The notes under the pieces were generated by a model, which saw only the letters and a list, made by a program, of their open reading frames with translations, was not told where the DNA came from and searched no databases. The position numbers and the translations under genes were made by a program. Of a DNA stretch of 64,000 nt, positions 24,923 to 32,845 are shown in pieces; the first letter of the stretch is position 1, and each line of letters opens with the position of its first letter. Source of the stretch: BOKV01 sp041397525 (GTDB lineage Bacteria > Pseudomonadota > Alphaproteobacteria > Rhizobiales > Rhizobiaceae); the NCBI GenBank assembly GCA_041397525.1, contig JAWKWL010000007.1, forward strand, positions 124,001 to 188,000, written 5' to 3'.

Positions 24923-26029
24923 ATGCCGGTTCTGAACGATATCCCGGTTGGAACAATCGCTGCGCTGGGCGGATTTGCCGGAGGCATCGTGCTTGGCATA
25001 GCCGCGCGCTGGGGGCGCTTCTGCACCCTGGGTGCCATTGAGGACGTCGTGTTGGGCAACAATGCCGACCGGCTGCGCATGTGGGCACTTGCAATCGGCA
25101 TTGCTGCACTGGCCTCGTTCTCACTTGATGCAGCAGGGCTGGTCGACCTCAAACATTCTTTCTACCTTTCTGCTCCGGCGGGTTTCGCCTCGACCTTAGC
25201 AGGCGCTGTCCTGTTCGGCCTTGGCATGGCCTTTGTCGGCACTTGCGGCTTTGGCATGCTGGCAAGGATTGGTGGCGGTGATCTCAAGTCAATCGTTACC
25301 TTCATGGTCATGGGAATTTCCGCTTATGCGACCGTCGGCGGAGCCACCGGCTATCTGCGCGAAGCGCTGTTTCCGATGCCACCTGCTCCCGCCTCTCCCG
25401 CAGGCATTGCACATTCGGTATCCGGCGCGAGCGGAATCCCGGTGCTCGTCATTGCCGCGTTGCTGTTTGTGGTGAGCCTTGCCTGGGCAGTTTCCTCACC
25501 GGGTCTGCGCAGCAATTTTCGCCGCATGGCCTCAGCTGTAGCCGTCGGACTTGCAGTCGCATGGGGTTGGTATGTGACCGGCAACCTCGCCCAGTCCGAT
25601 TTTGAATCTCATCGTCTGGTTTCCTACACTTTCAGCGTCCCGCTCGGGGAGACGCTGGTCTATTTCATGACCATGACCGGGGCGAGCCTGAATTTCGGCA
25701 TTGGCGCTGTCGCGGGCGTGGTCGTCGGCGCATTCCTTACGGCAATTCGCCGCAACGAATTTCGCTGGGAAGCATGCGATGATGCAATCGAACTTCGCCG
25801 CCAGATGATCGGCGGTTTTCTCATGGGAACGGGTGGCGTTCTCGCACAGGGATGCACGGTCGGCCAGGGCCTTTCCGCCGCATCGCTATTGGCTTGGTCA
25901 GCGCCGGTGGCACTGACCGGAATTTTCATCGGGGCGTGGCTAGGACTCCAGTATCTCGTTACGGGAAACATTCTGGATGCCATCAGGGCACTCGTCCCAA
26001 ACAGGTACAAACAAGGAGAAACGGGATGA
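24923..26029 (+). CDS. soxT: SoxT-like YeeE/YedE thiosulfate or sulfur transporter
   Basis: 368 residues, about nine membrane helices, DUF395/YeeE-YedE family. Conserved cysteines in RWGRFCTLGA, VGTCGFGMLAR and GVLAQGCTVGQGLS are those thought to relay thiosulfate or persulfide across the membrane in TsuA-type proteins. The ATG at 24923 follows the soxR stop by five bases. In other sox clusters such genes are called soxT and take up sulfur compounds or aid in signalling to SoxR. Confidence 0.87.
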   Translation: MPVLNDIPVGTIAALGGFAGGIVLGIAARWGRFCTLGAIEDVVLGNNADRLRMWALAIGIAALASFSLDAAGLVDLKHSFYLSAPAGFASTLAGAVLFGLGMAFVGTCGFGMLARIGGGDLKSIVTFMVMGISAYATVGGATGYLREALFPMPPAPASPAGIAHSVSGASGIPVLVIAALLFVVSLAWAVSSPGLRSNFRRMASAVAVGLAVAWGWYVTGNLAQSDFESHRLVSYTFSVPLGETLVYFMTMTGASLNFGIGAVAGVVVGAFLTAIRRNEFRWEACDDAIELRRQMIGGFLMGTGGVLAQGCTVGQGLSAASLLAWSAPVALTGIFIGAWLGLQYLVTGNILDAIRALVPNRYKQGETG

Positions 26030-26418
26030 AGAGAACAATTGCACTGGCCGTGGTAGCCGCATTCATGGCAACACCAGCCTTTGCCGAAGGTGATGCCGCA
26101 AAGGGCGAAAAGATCTTCAAGAAATGCGCAGCCTGCCACGCAGTAGGTGAAGGCGCCAAAGCCAAGGTTGGACCGGTTCTCAATGGCCTGATCGGAAGCA
26201 CGGCGGGCACCAATGAGGAATATGCATCCAAATATTCCAAGGACATGGTCGAAGCCGGTGCAGGTGGTCTCGTTTGGAATGACGAAACCCTCAACACCTA
26301 TCTCGAAAACCCGAAGGGCATGATCAAGAAGACCAAGATGTCATTCGCGGGCCTGAAGAAGGAAGATGAGCGCGCTGACGTCATTGCCTATCTCAAGACC
26401 TTCACGCCGGCCCAGTAA
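26026..26418 (+). CDS. Periplasmic class I cytochrome c (c2/c550-like)
   Basis: 130 residues, ATG at 26026 overlapping the soxT stop by four bases. Sec signal to about residue 20 (PAFA), heme site KCAACHAVGEG, and the distal Met in KTKMSFAGLKK. Close to cytochromes c2/c550 that carry electrons from SoxAX and SoxCD to the terminal oxidase. It replaces the soxE gene of Paracoccus in this cluster. Confidence 0.92.
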   Translation: MKRTIALAVVAAFMATPAFAEGDAAKGEKIFKKCAACHAVGEGAKAKVGPVLNGLIGSTAGTNEEYASKYSKDMVEAGAGGLVWNDETLNTYLENPKGMIKKTKMSFAGLKKEDERADVIAYLKTFTPAQ

Positions 26419-26442
26419 CCGCGCAGACAGTCGACGCAAACG

Positions 26443-26476
26443 AAGCCGCCCGCAGCTCTGCAGGGCGGCTTTTTTT
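26443..26476 (+). terminator. Intrinsic terminator of the soxSRT-cytochrome operon
   Basis: GCCGCCC (26445-26451) pairs with GGGCGGC (26463-26469), extended by an inner GCAG/CTGC, and is followed by TTTTTTT on the plus strand. Confidence 0.9.
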
Positions 26477-26493
26477 GTGTCTGAAGGATATTG

Positions 26494-26979
26494 TTACTGC
26501 CCTGCCGCCTCACGCACGATTTCATCAAGCAGCGCGTTTACATCGGCAATGGCTTTCAGTGATTGCTCCGATCCGCGCGGCGTCAGCCTTCGAAATCCGA
26601 CATGCACCTTGCCCCCGTCATCCGGGGTTTCATAGGCAAAGACTACATAGGGACAAAAGGCGATGTTTGCCGGATCAGCTTCCATCGCTCCGCGCGAGAG
26701 AACGGCAGAGCAGAATTGCAGGAAACCGGCATTCTCATAGACCGTCTTGCTGGCACCGACCGTGTCTCCGGTCCGCTTCAGCATGCTGCCGACATCACCG
26801 GCATGTTCTATGTGATAACCGCGATTGACGATCGCATCGCTCAGATCCTGATGCACATTCTCGAAGCTGTCCTCAACCAGATATTCGGTGATGATCTGCT
26901 CGTCTGCAAGACTGCTGGCCGGCAGTGCAGCCCACAGGCAAATACCGGCAACCATGGCTTTGGGGAAAATGGGTCTCAT
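26494..26979 (-). CDS. DUF302 family exported protein
   Basis: 161 residues with a Sec signal (cleavage near SLADE) and a DUF302 domain: DSFENVHQDLSDAIVNRGYH, FCPYVVFAYETPDDGG and VHVGFRRLTP. DUF302 proteins are small secreted domains of unknown function that often accompany sulfur-oxidation and heavy-metal genes. It lies 14 bases after the SoxH-like gene, so the two form an operon. Confidence 0.88.
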   Translation of the reverse strand: MRPIFPKAMVAGICLWAALPASSLADEQIITEYLVEDSFENVHQDLSDAIVNRGYHIEHAGDVGSMLKRTGDTVGASKTVYENAGFLQFCSAVLSRGAMEADPANIAFCPYVVFAYETPDDGGKVHVGFRRLTPRGSEQSLKAIADVNALLDEIVREAAGQ

Positions 26980-26993
26980 CCTTTCATCCCCGC

Positions 26994-27950
26994 TCAGGCC
27001 TGGACGAAACGATAGGCGTTTCCGGATTTTTCCGTCCTGCCGATGCCATTGCCGACAAGGTGATAGCCAAGCATCATCATCTTTTCATTGGCCAACCGGT
27101 CGAGCAGCATCGCACGCGACTTGGCCCCGGCATCCCTGTCCTGGTCGGAACCCGAATGCCAGTCGGGATGCAGGAAGGAAATTGCCGAATGGCTGATCGC
27201 GTCCCCTGTTACAATCAGGCTCTCACTGCCGCTGCGCACTTCGAAGGAAACATGGCCCGGTGTGTGGCCACTGGTGTCGATCGCAAAAACTCCGGGCAAC
27301 ACTTCTGTTTCAGGCTTGAACAGTTCGATGGCGTCACCCAGCGTGTCGAGATTGCGCTTTGCACCTGCAAAGAATGCGAGCCTGTCCTCCGGCATTTTCG
27401 CCGCGGTTTGCGGATCCGTCCAGAATGCATGCTCAGCCTCACCCATCATGTGCGTTGCATTGGCAAAGACCGGTTCGTCGAATTCATCCAGCAGGCCCCA
27501 AAGATGGTCAGGATGGGCATGGGTGAAAACCACATGGGTGATGTCTTCTGCAGACACCGAGATGGCATCCAGGCTCTCAAGCAACGCGCCGGCACTTGGC
27601 ATGAAACTGGCGCCGGAACCGACATCAAACAAAATCTTGCTTTCGCCTGTATCTATCAGCGTCACATTGCAGGGCGGCTCATGACCTGTCGTGGAAAACC
27701 CGTTTGCTTCCAGCAGGGCCGTGACTTCCGCCTGCGGCGTGTCGGGCGCCAGCATCGACAGGGGCAGAACGAGGTTGCCGTCGCTGAGCGAATGCACCTT
27801 CATCTCACCAAGGGCGACCGGCTCCGAGGCAAATGCTGCGCGTGGCAAACCACCAGGCAGAAAACCTGCTGCGGCCAGGACTGCACCCGCCTTCAGCAGT
27901 TGACGGCGCGCCAGTACCACGGTTCGTGATCTCTCGTACCCGCTTTTCAT
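26994..27950 (-). CDS. soxH: SoxH-like metallo-beta-lactamase fold hydrolase
   Basis: 318 residues. Twin-arginine-like signal (RRQLLKAGAVLAAAGF). The metallo-beta-lactamase fold is shown by VVFTHAHPDHLWGLLDEF (HxHxDH), DTSGHTPGHVSFEV, VTGDAISH and the late MLGYHLVGNG. SoxH of Paracoccus is a periplasmic protein of this fold that is not needed for thiosulfate oxidation in vitro. A site with the soxC-operator half TTTGAATGT is just upstream. Confidence 0.85.
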   Translation of the reverse strand: MKSGYERSRTVVLARRQLLKAGAVLAAAGFLPGGLPRAAFASEPVALGEMKVHSLSDGNLVLPLSMLAPDTPQAEVTALLEANGFSTTGHEPPCNVTLIDTGESKILFDVGSGASFMPSAGALLESLDAISVSAEDITHVVFTHAHPDHLWGLLDEFDEPVFANATHMMGEAEHAFWTDPQTAAKMPEDRLAFFAGAKRNLDTLGDAIELFKPETEVLPGVFAIDTSGHTPGHVSFEVRSGSESLIVTGDAISHSAISFLHPDWHSGSDQDRDAGAKSRAMLLDRLANEKMMMLGYHLVGNGIGRTEKSGNAYRFVQA

Positions 27951-27987
27951 GATGTTCCTCCTCCGACGCGCTTCAGGAAAGTTGGAA

Positions 27988-28009
27988 ACATATTATATTT
28001 TTTGAATGT
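27988..28009. promoter_or_regulatory. Candidate SoxR operator upstream of the SoxH-like gene
   Basis: Left half ACATATTATA, right half TTTTTTGAATGT. The right nine bases are identical to the soxC operator arm. It lies 38 bases before the start at 27950. Confidence 0.5.
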
Positions 28010-28033
28010 GATTGCAATCTGTCACGGCAGACA

Positions 28034-29848
28034 TCATTTCCCGCCACCGATGACCGAGGAGGCAACCTGCCGTTTGGCTTTCAGAGTCGCTGCGGTGAGG
28101 CCCGGAGCCAGGTCCATCAGTGCATCGAATTGCGTCAGGAACACCTTCCCGGTCAGTTCATGCAGGAGATGCGATTTCTGCAGCCTGTCCATTACCGGCC
28201 CCTTCACCTCACTCAAATGCAGGCAAACGCCTGAATCCTTCAGCCTCGAATTGATCGCCTCAAGACTTTCCAGTGCCGAGGAATCGATTGCATTGACCGC
28301 CGGACACATCAGCACGACATGCCTGATGTCCTTGTTGGCTGCGATTGCCCCATAGACCGCATCTTCCAGAAAACGCGCATTGGCAAAATACAGGCTCTCG
28401 TCAACACGGATCGACAGAATGTCGATGGTGGTCGCCACCTTGTGCCGTTTGATGTTCCGGAAATGCTCGGTACCCGGCACCTGGCCGACAATGGCAAAAT
28501 GCGGCTTTGACGAGCGATACAGATGCAGGAATATCGACAGTCCGACACCGGCAAGAATGCCGCGCTCGACGCCAAACAGCAGCGTGATGATTATGGTTGC
28601 AAGCATGGCGGCCCCATCCCCGCGCGAATAGCTCCAGGTTCGCGAAATCGCACCCAGATCAACCAGCGACAGCACTGCGACGATGATGGTTGCCGAAAGC
28701 GTTGCCTTGGGCAGAAAGAACAGCAATGGGGTCAGTATCAGTGTCGCTACGCCAATGCCGATGGCAGTGAACATGCCCGCTGCCGGTGTTTCGGCTCCAG
28801 CATCGAAATTCACCACCGAACGGGCAAAGCCGCCGGTTACAGGATAGCCACCGCTGATCGCCGAGGCGACATTGGAGGCACCAAGCCCGATCAGTTCCTG
28901 GTCCGGGGTGATCCTCTGGCGGCGCTTGGCCGCAAGGGTTTGCGCCACTGACACGGATTCGACAAATCCCACGATGGAGATCAGCAGCGCCGAAACAGCA
29001 ATTTTACTCCACAAGGTCAGATCGAATGTCGGGATTGTCAGCGCAGGCAGCCCGCTTGGAACAGCGCCGACGATCTTGACCCCTGCCCTGTCCAGCCCGA
29101 ACAGCCAGGTCACCAATATGGTCAGGAAAACGGAAACCACCGGTGCCGCTTTCGAGATGATGTCTGCCATGCGCGGTTTGTACCCCCGTGCAACCAGCAA
29201 CGGTTTCAGTTTCTTGCGCGACCAGAACAGGAATGCAGTTACCGCGACGCCGATCACAACCGTTGGAAGATTGATCGAGGCGAGATTTTCCCACATCGAG
29301 GAAATGAGTTCGGGCAAGGTATGCCCTTCGCCCTTGATCCCGAGAATGCCCTTGACCTGGCTCGTGGCAATGATGATGCCCGACGCGGTGATGAAGCCGG
29401 AAATGACAGGATGGCTCAGAAAATTTGCCATGAAACCAAGCCGCAGCAGTCCCATGCCGAGCAGCATCAGTCCCGAAAGAAAAGCCAGCGCAATTGCTGC
29501 GACATAATACTCGGCACTTCCCGGACTGGCGAGCCCCCCGACCGTGGCTGCCGTCATCAGCGAGACAACCGCGACCGGTCCAACCGCCAGCGTGCGGCTG
29601 GTACCGAACAGCCCATAGGCAACCAGCGGCAGGATCGAGGCATAGAGCCCCACCTGCGGCGGCAGGCCTGCCAGAAGCGCATAGGCCAGCGACTGCGGGA
29701 TCAGCATGATCGTCACGATTACTGCCGCAACAAGATCGTTTGTCGCCGTATCCTTGTTGTAGGTTGATCCCCAATCAAGGATCGGCAGGAAGCGTGCAAC
29801 CGGGCTTGCGACCAGCCGTGAGCGGGCGGCACTGAGAAAGGAATTCAT
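28034..29848 (-). CDS. SulP family anion permease with STAS domain
   Basis: 604 residues. SulP membrane domain (about 20-430) with the signature LIPQSLAYALLAGLPPQVGL and SRTLAVGPVAVVSLM; C-terminal STAS domain (about 455-585) with VLMCPAVNAIDSSALESLEA. SulP proteins move sulfate, bicarbonate or other anions across the inner membrane. Position beside the sox genes suggests export or uptake of sulfate or a related anion, which is inference; bicarbonate is the other option. Confidence 0.92.
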   Translation of the reverse strand: MNSFLSAARSRLVASPVARFLPILDWGSTYNKDTATNDLVAAVIVTIMLIPQSLAYALLAGLPPQVGLYASILPLVAYGLFGTSRTLAVGPVAVVSLMTAATVGGLASPGSAEYYVAAIALAFLSGLMLLGMGLLRLGFMANFLSHPVISGFITASGIIIATSQVKGILGIKGEGHTLPELISSMWENLASINLPTVVIGVAVTAFLFWSRKKLKPLLVARGYKPRMADIISKAAPVVSVFLTILVTWLFGLDRAGVKIVGAVPSGLPALTIPTFDLTLWSKIAVSALLISIVGFVESVSVAQTLAAKRRQRITPDQELIGLGASNVASAISGGYPVTGGFARSVVNFDAGAETPAAGMFTAIGIGVATLILTPLLFFLPKATLSATIIVAVLSLVDLGAISRTWSYSRGDGAAMLATIIITLLFGVERGILAGVGLSIFLHLYRSSKPHFAIVGQVPGTEHFRNIKRHKVATTIDILSIRVDESLYFANARFLEDAVYGAIAANKDIRHVVLMCPAVNAIDSSALESLEAINSRLKDSGVCLHLSEVKGPVMDRLQKSHLLHELTGKVFLTQFDALMDLAPGLTAATLKAKRQVASSVIGGGK

Positions 29849-29920
29849 GGTCTATCCGAAATTGGTATCAGGTTGCCTGGATAGCCGGGAATATAACCAC
29901 GAAAGTTAAATTAGCAACCT

Positions 29921-30682
29921 CTAATATTTACCCTTGAAATCCTTTGCCAGCAGGTACAGCTCCACCGACTGCTCGCGCGAGGCTGGGGGTTTGACATGCG
30001 AGACGCTCTTGAAATTCCGTTTGAGCAGAGCCAGCAACTCGCCTTCCGTGCCACCCTGGAAGGTTTTCGCCAGGAAATGTCCGCCGGGCTTGAGTACCTT
30101 GATGGCAAAAGCCAGCGCCACTTCAACAAGATGCATGGTGCGCAGATGGTCGGTCTGGCGATGGCCGATGGTCGGTGCAGCCATGTCCGACATGACGACA
30201 TCGGGTGCTTCGCCGCCAAGCGCTGACATAAGCGCTTCCGGGGCGTCGTCATCGAGAAAGTCCATCTTCAATATGGTAGCGCCGGGAACCGGGTCCATGT
30301 CGAGATAATCAATGCCCACGACGCGAATGTCATCGCTTTGTGATCCCGTGCGTTCAACCGCGACCTGGCACCAGCCACCTGGAGCAGCACCAAGGTCAAT
30401 CACCCTGTCACCCTTGTTGAGGATATGGTGCCTGTCGTCGATTTCCTTCAGCTTGTAGGCTGCCCGTGAAGCGTAACCTTCCGCTTTGGCGCGCCGTACA
30501 TAAGGGTCATTCAGCTGCCGCTCCAGCCATAGCGTCGAGGAAAGCTTGCGCCCCCGCGCAGTCTTGACCCTTGTGCGCATGCCACGTTCGCCAAGGCCGC
30601 GCCCGCTGGTGGACTTGCCACCCGCAGTCTTTCCGCCTGTGGACTTTCCGCCTGATCCGCCCTTCTTTCCCGCGCCGCTCAT
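29921..30682 (-). CDS. rlmE: 23S rRNA 2'-O-methyltransferase RlmE
   Basis: 253 residues from the ATG at 30682 (GAGGA before it). Residues 1-45 are a Gly/Lys/Ser-rich low-complexity tail (GKKGGSGGKSTGGKTAGGKS), common in Rhizobiales orthologues. The FtsJ methyltransferase core follows: YASRAAYKLKEID (catalytic Lys), VIDLGAAPGGWCQVA (SAM motif), VMSDMAAPTIGHRQTDH (catalytic Asp) and LKPGGHFLAKTFQGG (catalytic Lys). It methylates U2552 of 23S rRNA. It follows the ppx/gppA gene by 10 bases. Confidence 0.96.
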   Translation of the reverse strand: MSGAGKKGGSGGKSTGGKTAGGKSTSGRGLGERGMRTRVKTARGRKLSSTLWLERQLNDPYVRRAKAEGYASRAAYKLKEIDDRHHILNKGDRVIDLGAAPGGWCQVAVERTGSQSDDIRVVGIDYLDMDPVPGATILKMDFLDDDAPEALMSALGGEAPDVVMSDMAAPTIGHRQTDHLRTMHLVEVALAFAIKVLKPGGHFLAKTFQGGTEGELLALLKRNFKSVSHVKPPASREQSVELYLLAKDFKGKY

Positions 30683-30692
30683 TCGTCCGTCC

Positions 30693-32297
30693 TCATTGGC
30701 CAATCCCCTTGTCGTCACCAGCCCAGGCGTCGGCAGCATGCATCAGTTCAGACAGAATACCCTCGCGCAAGCCGCGATCCGCGACCCGCAAGCGCGGGCT
30801 GGGCCAGACCTGGCGGATTGCCTGCAGGATAGCACAACCCGCCAGCACCAAATCGGCACGCTCGCGTCCGATGCACGGGTTGAGCGCTCGTTGGTCATAA
30901 TCCATCGCCACCAGATCATTGATCACCTTGTCAATCTGTCCGGACGACAGCCATATTCCGTCAACCTTGCGCCGGTCATAGCGTGGCAGTTCGAGATGCA
31001 CTCCCGCGATGGTAGTCACCGTGCCCGAAGTACCGAGCAGATGCGCGCGCGCCGGATGCCAGATATCGGCAAGCTTGTGTCGCCCCTCGAAAGCTTCCAG
31101 ATGCCCGGTCACCTCGTCGACCATCGCGGCGAAGGAGGAGGGCGTCACATCGCGACCGCCATGATGCTCCGACAAGGTAACAACACCCAGAGGCATTGAG
31201 GTCCAACCGGCAATCTGTCCGGATATCAGACCCCCGTTTTCAGTCCCTGCGCCCTTGCGCCGGTCAACCAGGATCAGCTCGGACGAGCCGCCGCCAATGT
31301 CAAACAACACCGCCCCGTCGGCATTGCGGTCAACCAGGCTGCCACAACCTTCTGCCGCAAGCCGGGCCTCTGTCTCGCGATCAACGATCTCCAGTTCCAG
31401 CCCGGTGACGCGCCGTACCCTTTCGAGAAACTCCATGCCATTGTTGGCCCGGCGGCAGGCTTCCGTCGCGATCAGCCGCTGGCCGACAACCGGATAGGAG
31501 CGCAGTTTCGCCGCACAGATGGCAAGAGCCTCGACTGCCCTGTCCATCGCCTGCTGCGACAATATTCCTGTGGCAGCCAGCCCCTCGCCCAGACGCACAA
31601 TACGCGAAAACGCGTCCACAACGCGGAAACGGCCATGCGCCTGCGGAACAGCCATCAGCAGGCGGCAATTATTGGTGCCCAGATCAAGCGCCGCAAACAC
31701 CGCAAGATTGCCGTTTCGCGCTTCATGGCGGGGATCACTACCGTGTTCATGCCGCTTGTCCGTGCCCGATTGCTGGCCCGGATATTGCCGGCGCCGCGGA
31801 GGCTGGCCACGCCGCGCGTTGCGGCCTGGGCTGGCATGGGCAGCATCAAAACTCGGCGCACGACTGGGTTGTACAGGTGGACGCAGGTTTCTCAGTGTCT
31901 CGCCTGAAGCAGGAGCGGCTGTCTTGCCCTTGTGCTTGCGTCGCCGCCACCGCTTTGAACCCTGGCGCTGCCCGCCAGCATTGTCTTGCGACACCGGACC
32001 TGCATGGCCGTTGTTGTTTGCCGCGCCGCTTGCCGCGACGACGGAAACCATGTCGGCTGAATGGGCAAGTGCCACCTCGCCCGGACGGGCGGGTCCACGC
32101 TTGCGCTTGCGCCGGTTGCCCTGGCGCTTGTTGTCACCTGCCGCATGCTGCGAATGGGACGCTGGCGAAGGGCTATCACCCCCGGTCACCGCCGAATTCC
32201 ACGCGGGAACCGGCTTGCGTTTTCGCTGGCGCTTCTTGCGCCTCTTGCGGGCAGGGCCTTCGTCAGACGGATTACCGCCGTCGGGAGCCTGGCTCAC
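30693..32297 (-). CDS. Ppx/GppA phosphatase family protein with basic N-terminal extension
   Basis: 534 residues from the GTG at 32297 (AAGGA eight bases before); a GTG at 32378 would add 27 residues. The actin-like ASKHA fold of exopolyphosphatase/guanosine pentaphosphatase starts near residue 200 with FAALDLGTNNCRLLMAV and continues with LFDIGGGSSELILVD, TSMPLGVVTLSEH and LLGTSGTVTTIAGVH. It should hydrolyse polyphosphate or pppGpp. Residues 1-195 are a low-complexity, Arg/Lys- and Pro-rich tail with blocks RKRRKKRQRKRK and RRKRKRG, possibly RNA-, ribosome- or polyphosphate-binding. Linked to rlmE. Confidence 0.9.
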   Translation of the reverse strand: MSQAPDGGNPSDEGPARKRRKKRQRKRKPVPAWNSAVTGGDSPSPASHSQHAAGDNKRQGNRRKRKRGPARPGEVALAHSADMVSVVAASGAANNNGHAGPVSQDNAGGQRQGSKRWRRRKHKGKTAAPASGETLRNLRPPVQPSRAPSFDAAHASPGRNARRGQPPRRRQYPGQQSGTDKRHEHGSDPRHEARNGNLAVFAALDLGTNNCRLLMAVPQAHGRFRVVDAFSRIVRLGEGLAATGILSQQAMDRAVEALAICAAKLRSYPVVGQRLIATEACRRANNGMEFLERVRRVTGLELEIVDRETEARLAAEGCGSLVDRNADGAVLFDIGGGSSELILVDRRKGAGTENGGLISGQIAGWTSMPLGVVTLSEHHGGRDVTPSSFAAMVDEVTGHLEAFEGRHKLADIWHPARAHLLGTSGTVTTIAGVHLELPRYDRRKVDGIWLSSGQIDKVINDLVAMDYDQRALNPCIGRERADLVLAGCAILQAIRQVWPSPRLRVADRGLREGILSELMHAADAWAGDDKGIGQ

Positions 32298-32471
32298 GCT
32301 GTATTCCTTCTGTCCCGGCCTTGGCGCCTCTCCCGGTTTCGGGCAGCAGCCAGCAGGACGCTGTTCGTGGTTGAACACAGGCTATCACCGCAATGCGCCG
32401 AACCCAAGCCAAAAACTGCCCAAATAACTGTCATCACGATGTTGCAATATGGCCGATGCCAAACTATACAG

Positions 32472-32529
32472 GCGCTCCGGATGCCATGCTGCGTCCCGCC
32501 GCGCGGTCTGTGACAGACCGCCGGAGCGC
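32472..32529. repeat. Nested inverted repeat upstream of tRNA-Gln
   Basis: Outer arms GCGCTCCGG (32472-32480) and CCGGAGCGC (32521-32529) are perfect complements; inside them a second hairpin has arms GCGGTCTGT (32503-32511) and ACAGACCGC (32513-32521). No U-tract follows. It lies 33 bases before tRNA-Gln, between it and the divergent ppx/gppA gene. Confidence 0.6.
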
Positions 32530-32561
32530 GAACGACAAGAACGTCTCGCAACGGACCCTGT

Positions 32562-32635
32562 TGGGGAATAGGTTAACGGTAGACCAGCGGACTCTGACTC
32601 CGTTAGTCCTGGTTCGAATCCAGGTTCCCCAGCCA
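32562..32635 (+). tRNA. tRNA-Gln (anticodon CTG)
   Basis: Complete cloverleaf: acceptor TGGGGAA/TTCCCCA, anticodon stem GCGGA/TCCGT around the loop CTCTGAC (anticodon CTG), T arm CCTGG-TTCGAAT-CCAGG and an encoded CCA end. An integrase-type cassette begins 210 bases downstream. Confidence 0.95.
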
Positions 32636-32845
32636 ACCACCTCGCTTTTTCAACGGCACATACGCCACGCCACAAATTCCTGCGACATTTCCGTGGCTTG
32701 GCGCTGTGTGAGACCGTTGATGCCGGAGCATTTTGGCGCTTTCAGCGGTTTTCGCCCGGATCGGCGGGGTTTTGTCTCAACGAGCAAGTTGGGCACATAC
32801 GGTTCGGTTTTGTGGGTCGGATCAGGCAGCCGGTCAGCCAAACAT

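Noticed and set aside
31519..32427. 302-codon plus-strand open frame rich in Arg and Pro
   Set aside because: Antisense to the Arg/Lys-rich tail of the Ppx/GppA gene; its length comes from high GC.
32600..32635. tRNA-Gln 3' end as attachment site for the cassette
   Set aside because: The cassette recombinase is a serine type that rarely uses tRNA ends, and I found no second copy of the tRNA 3' end in the window.
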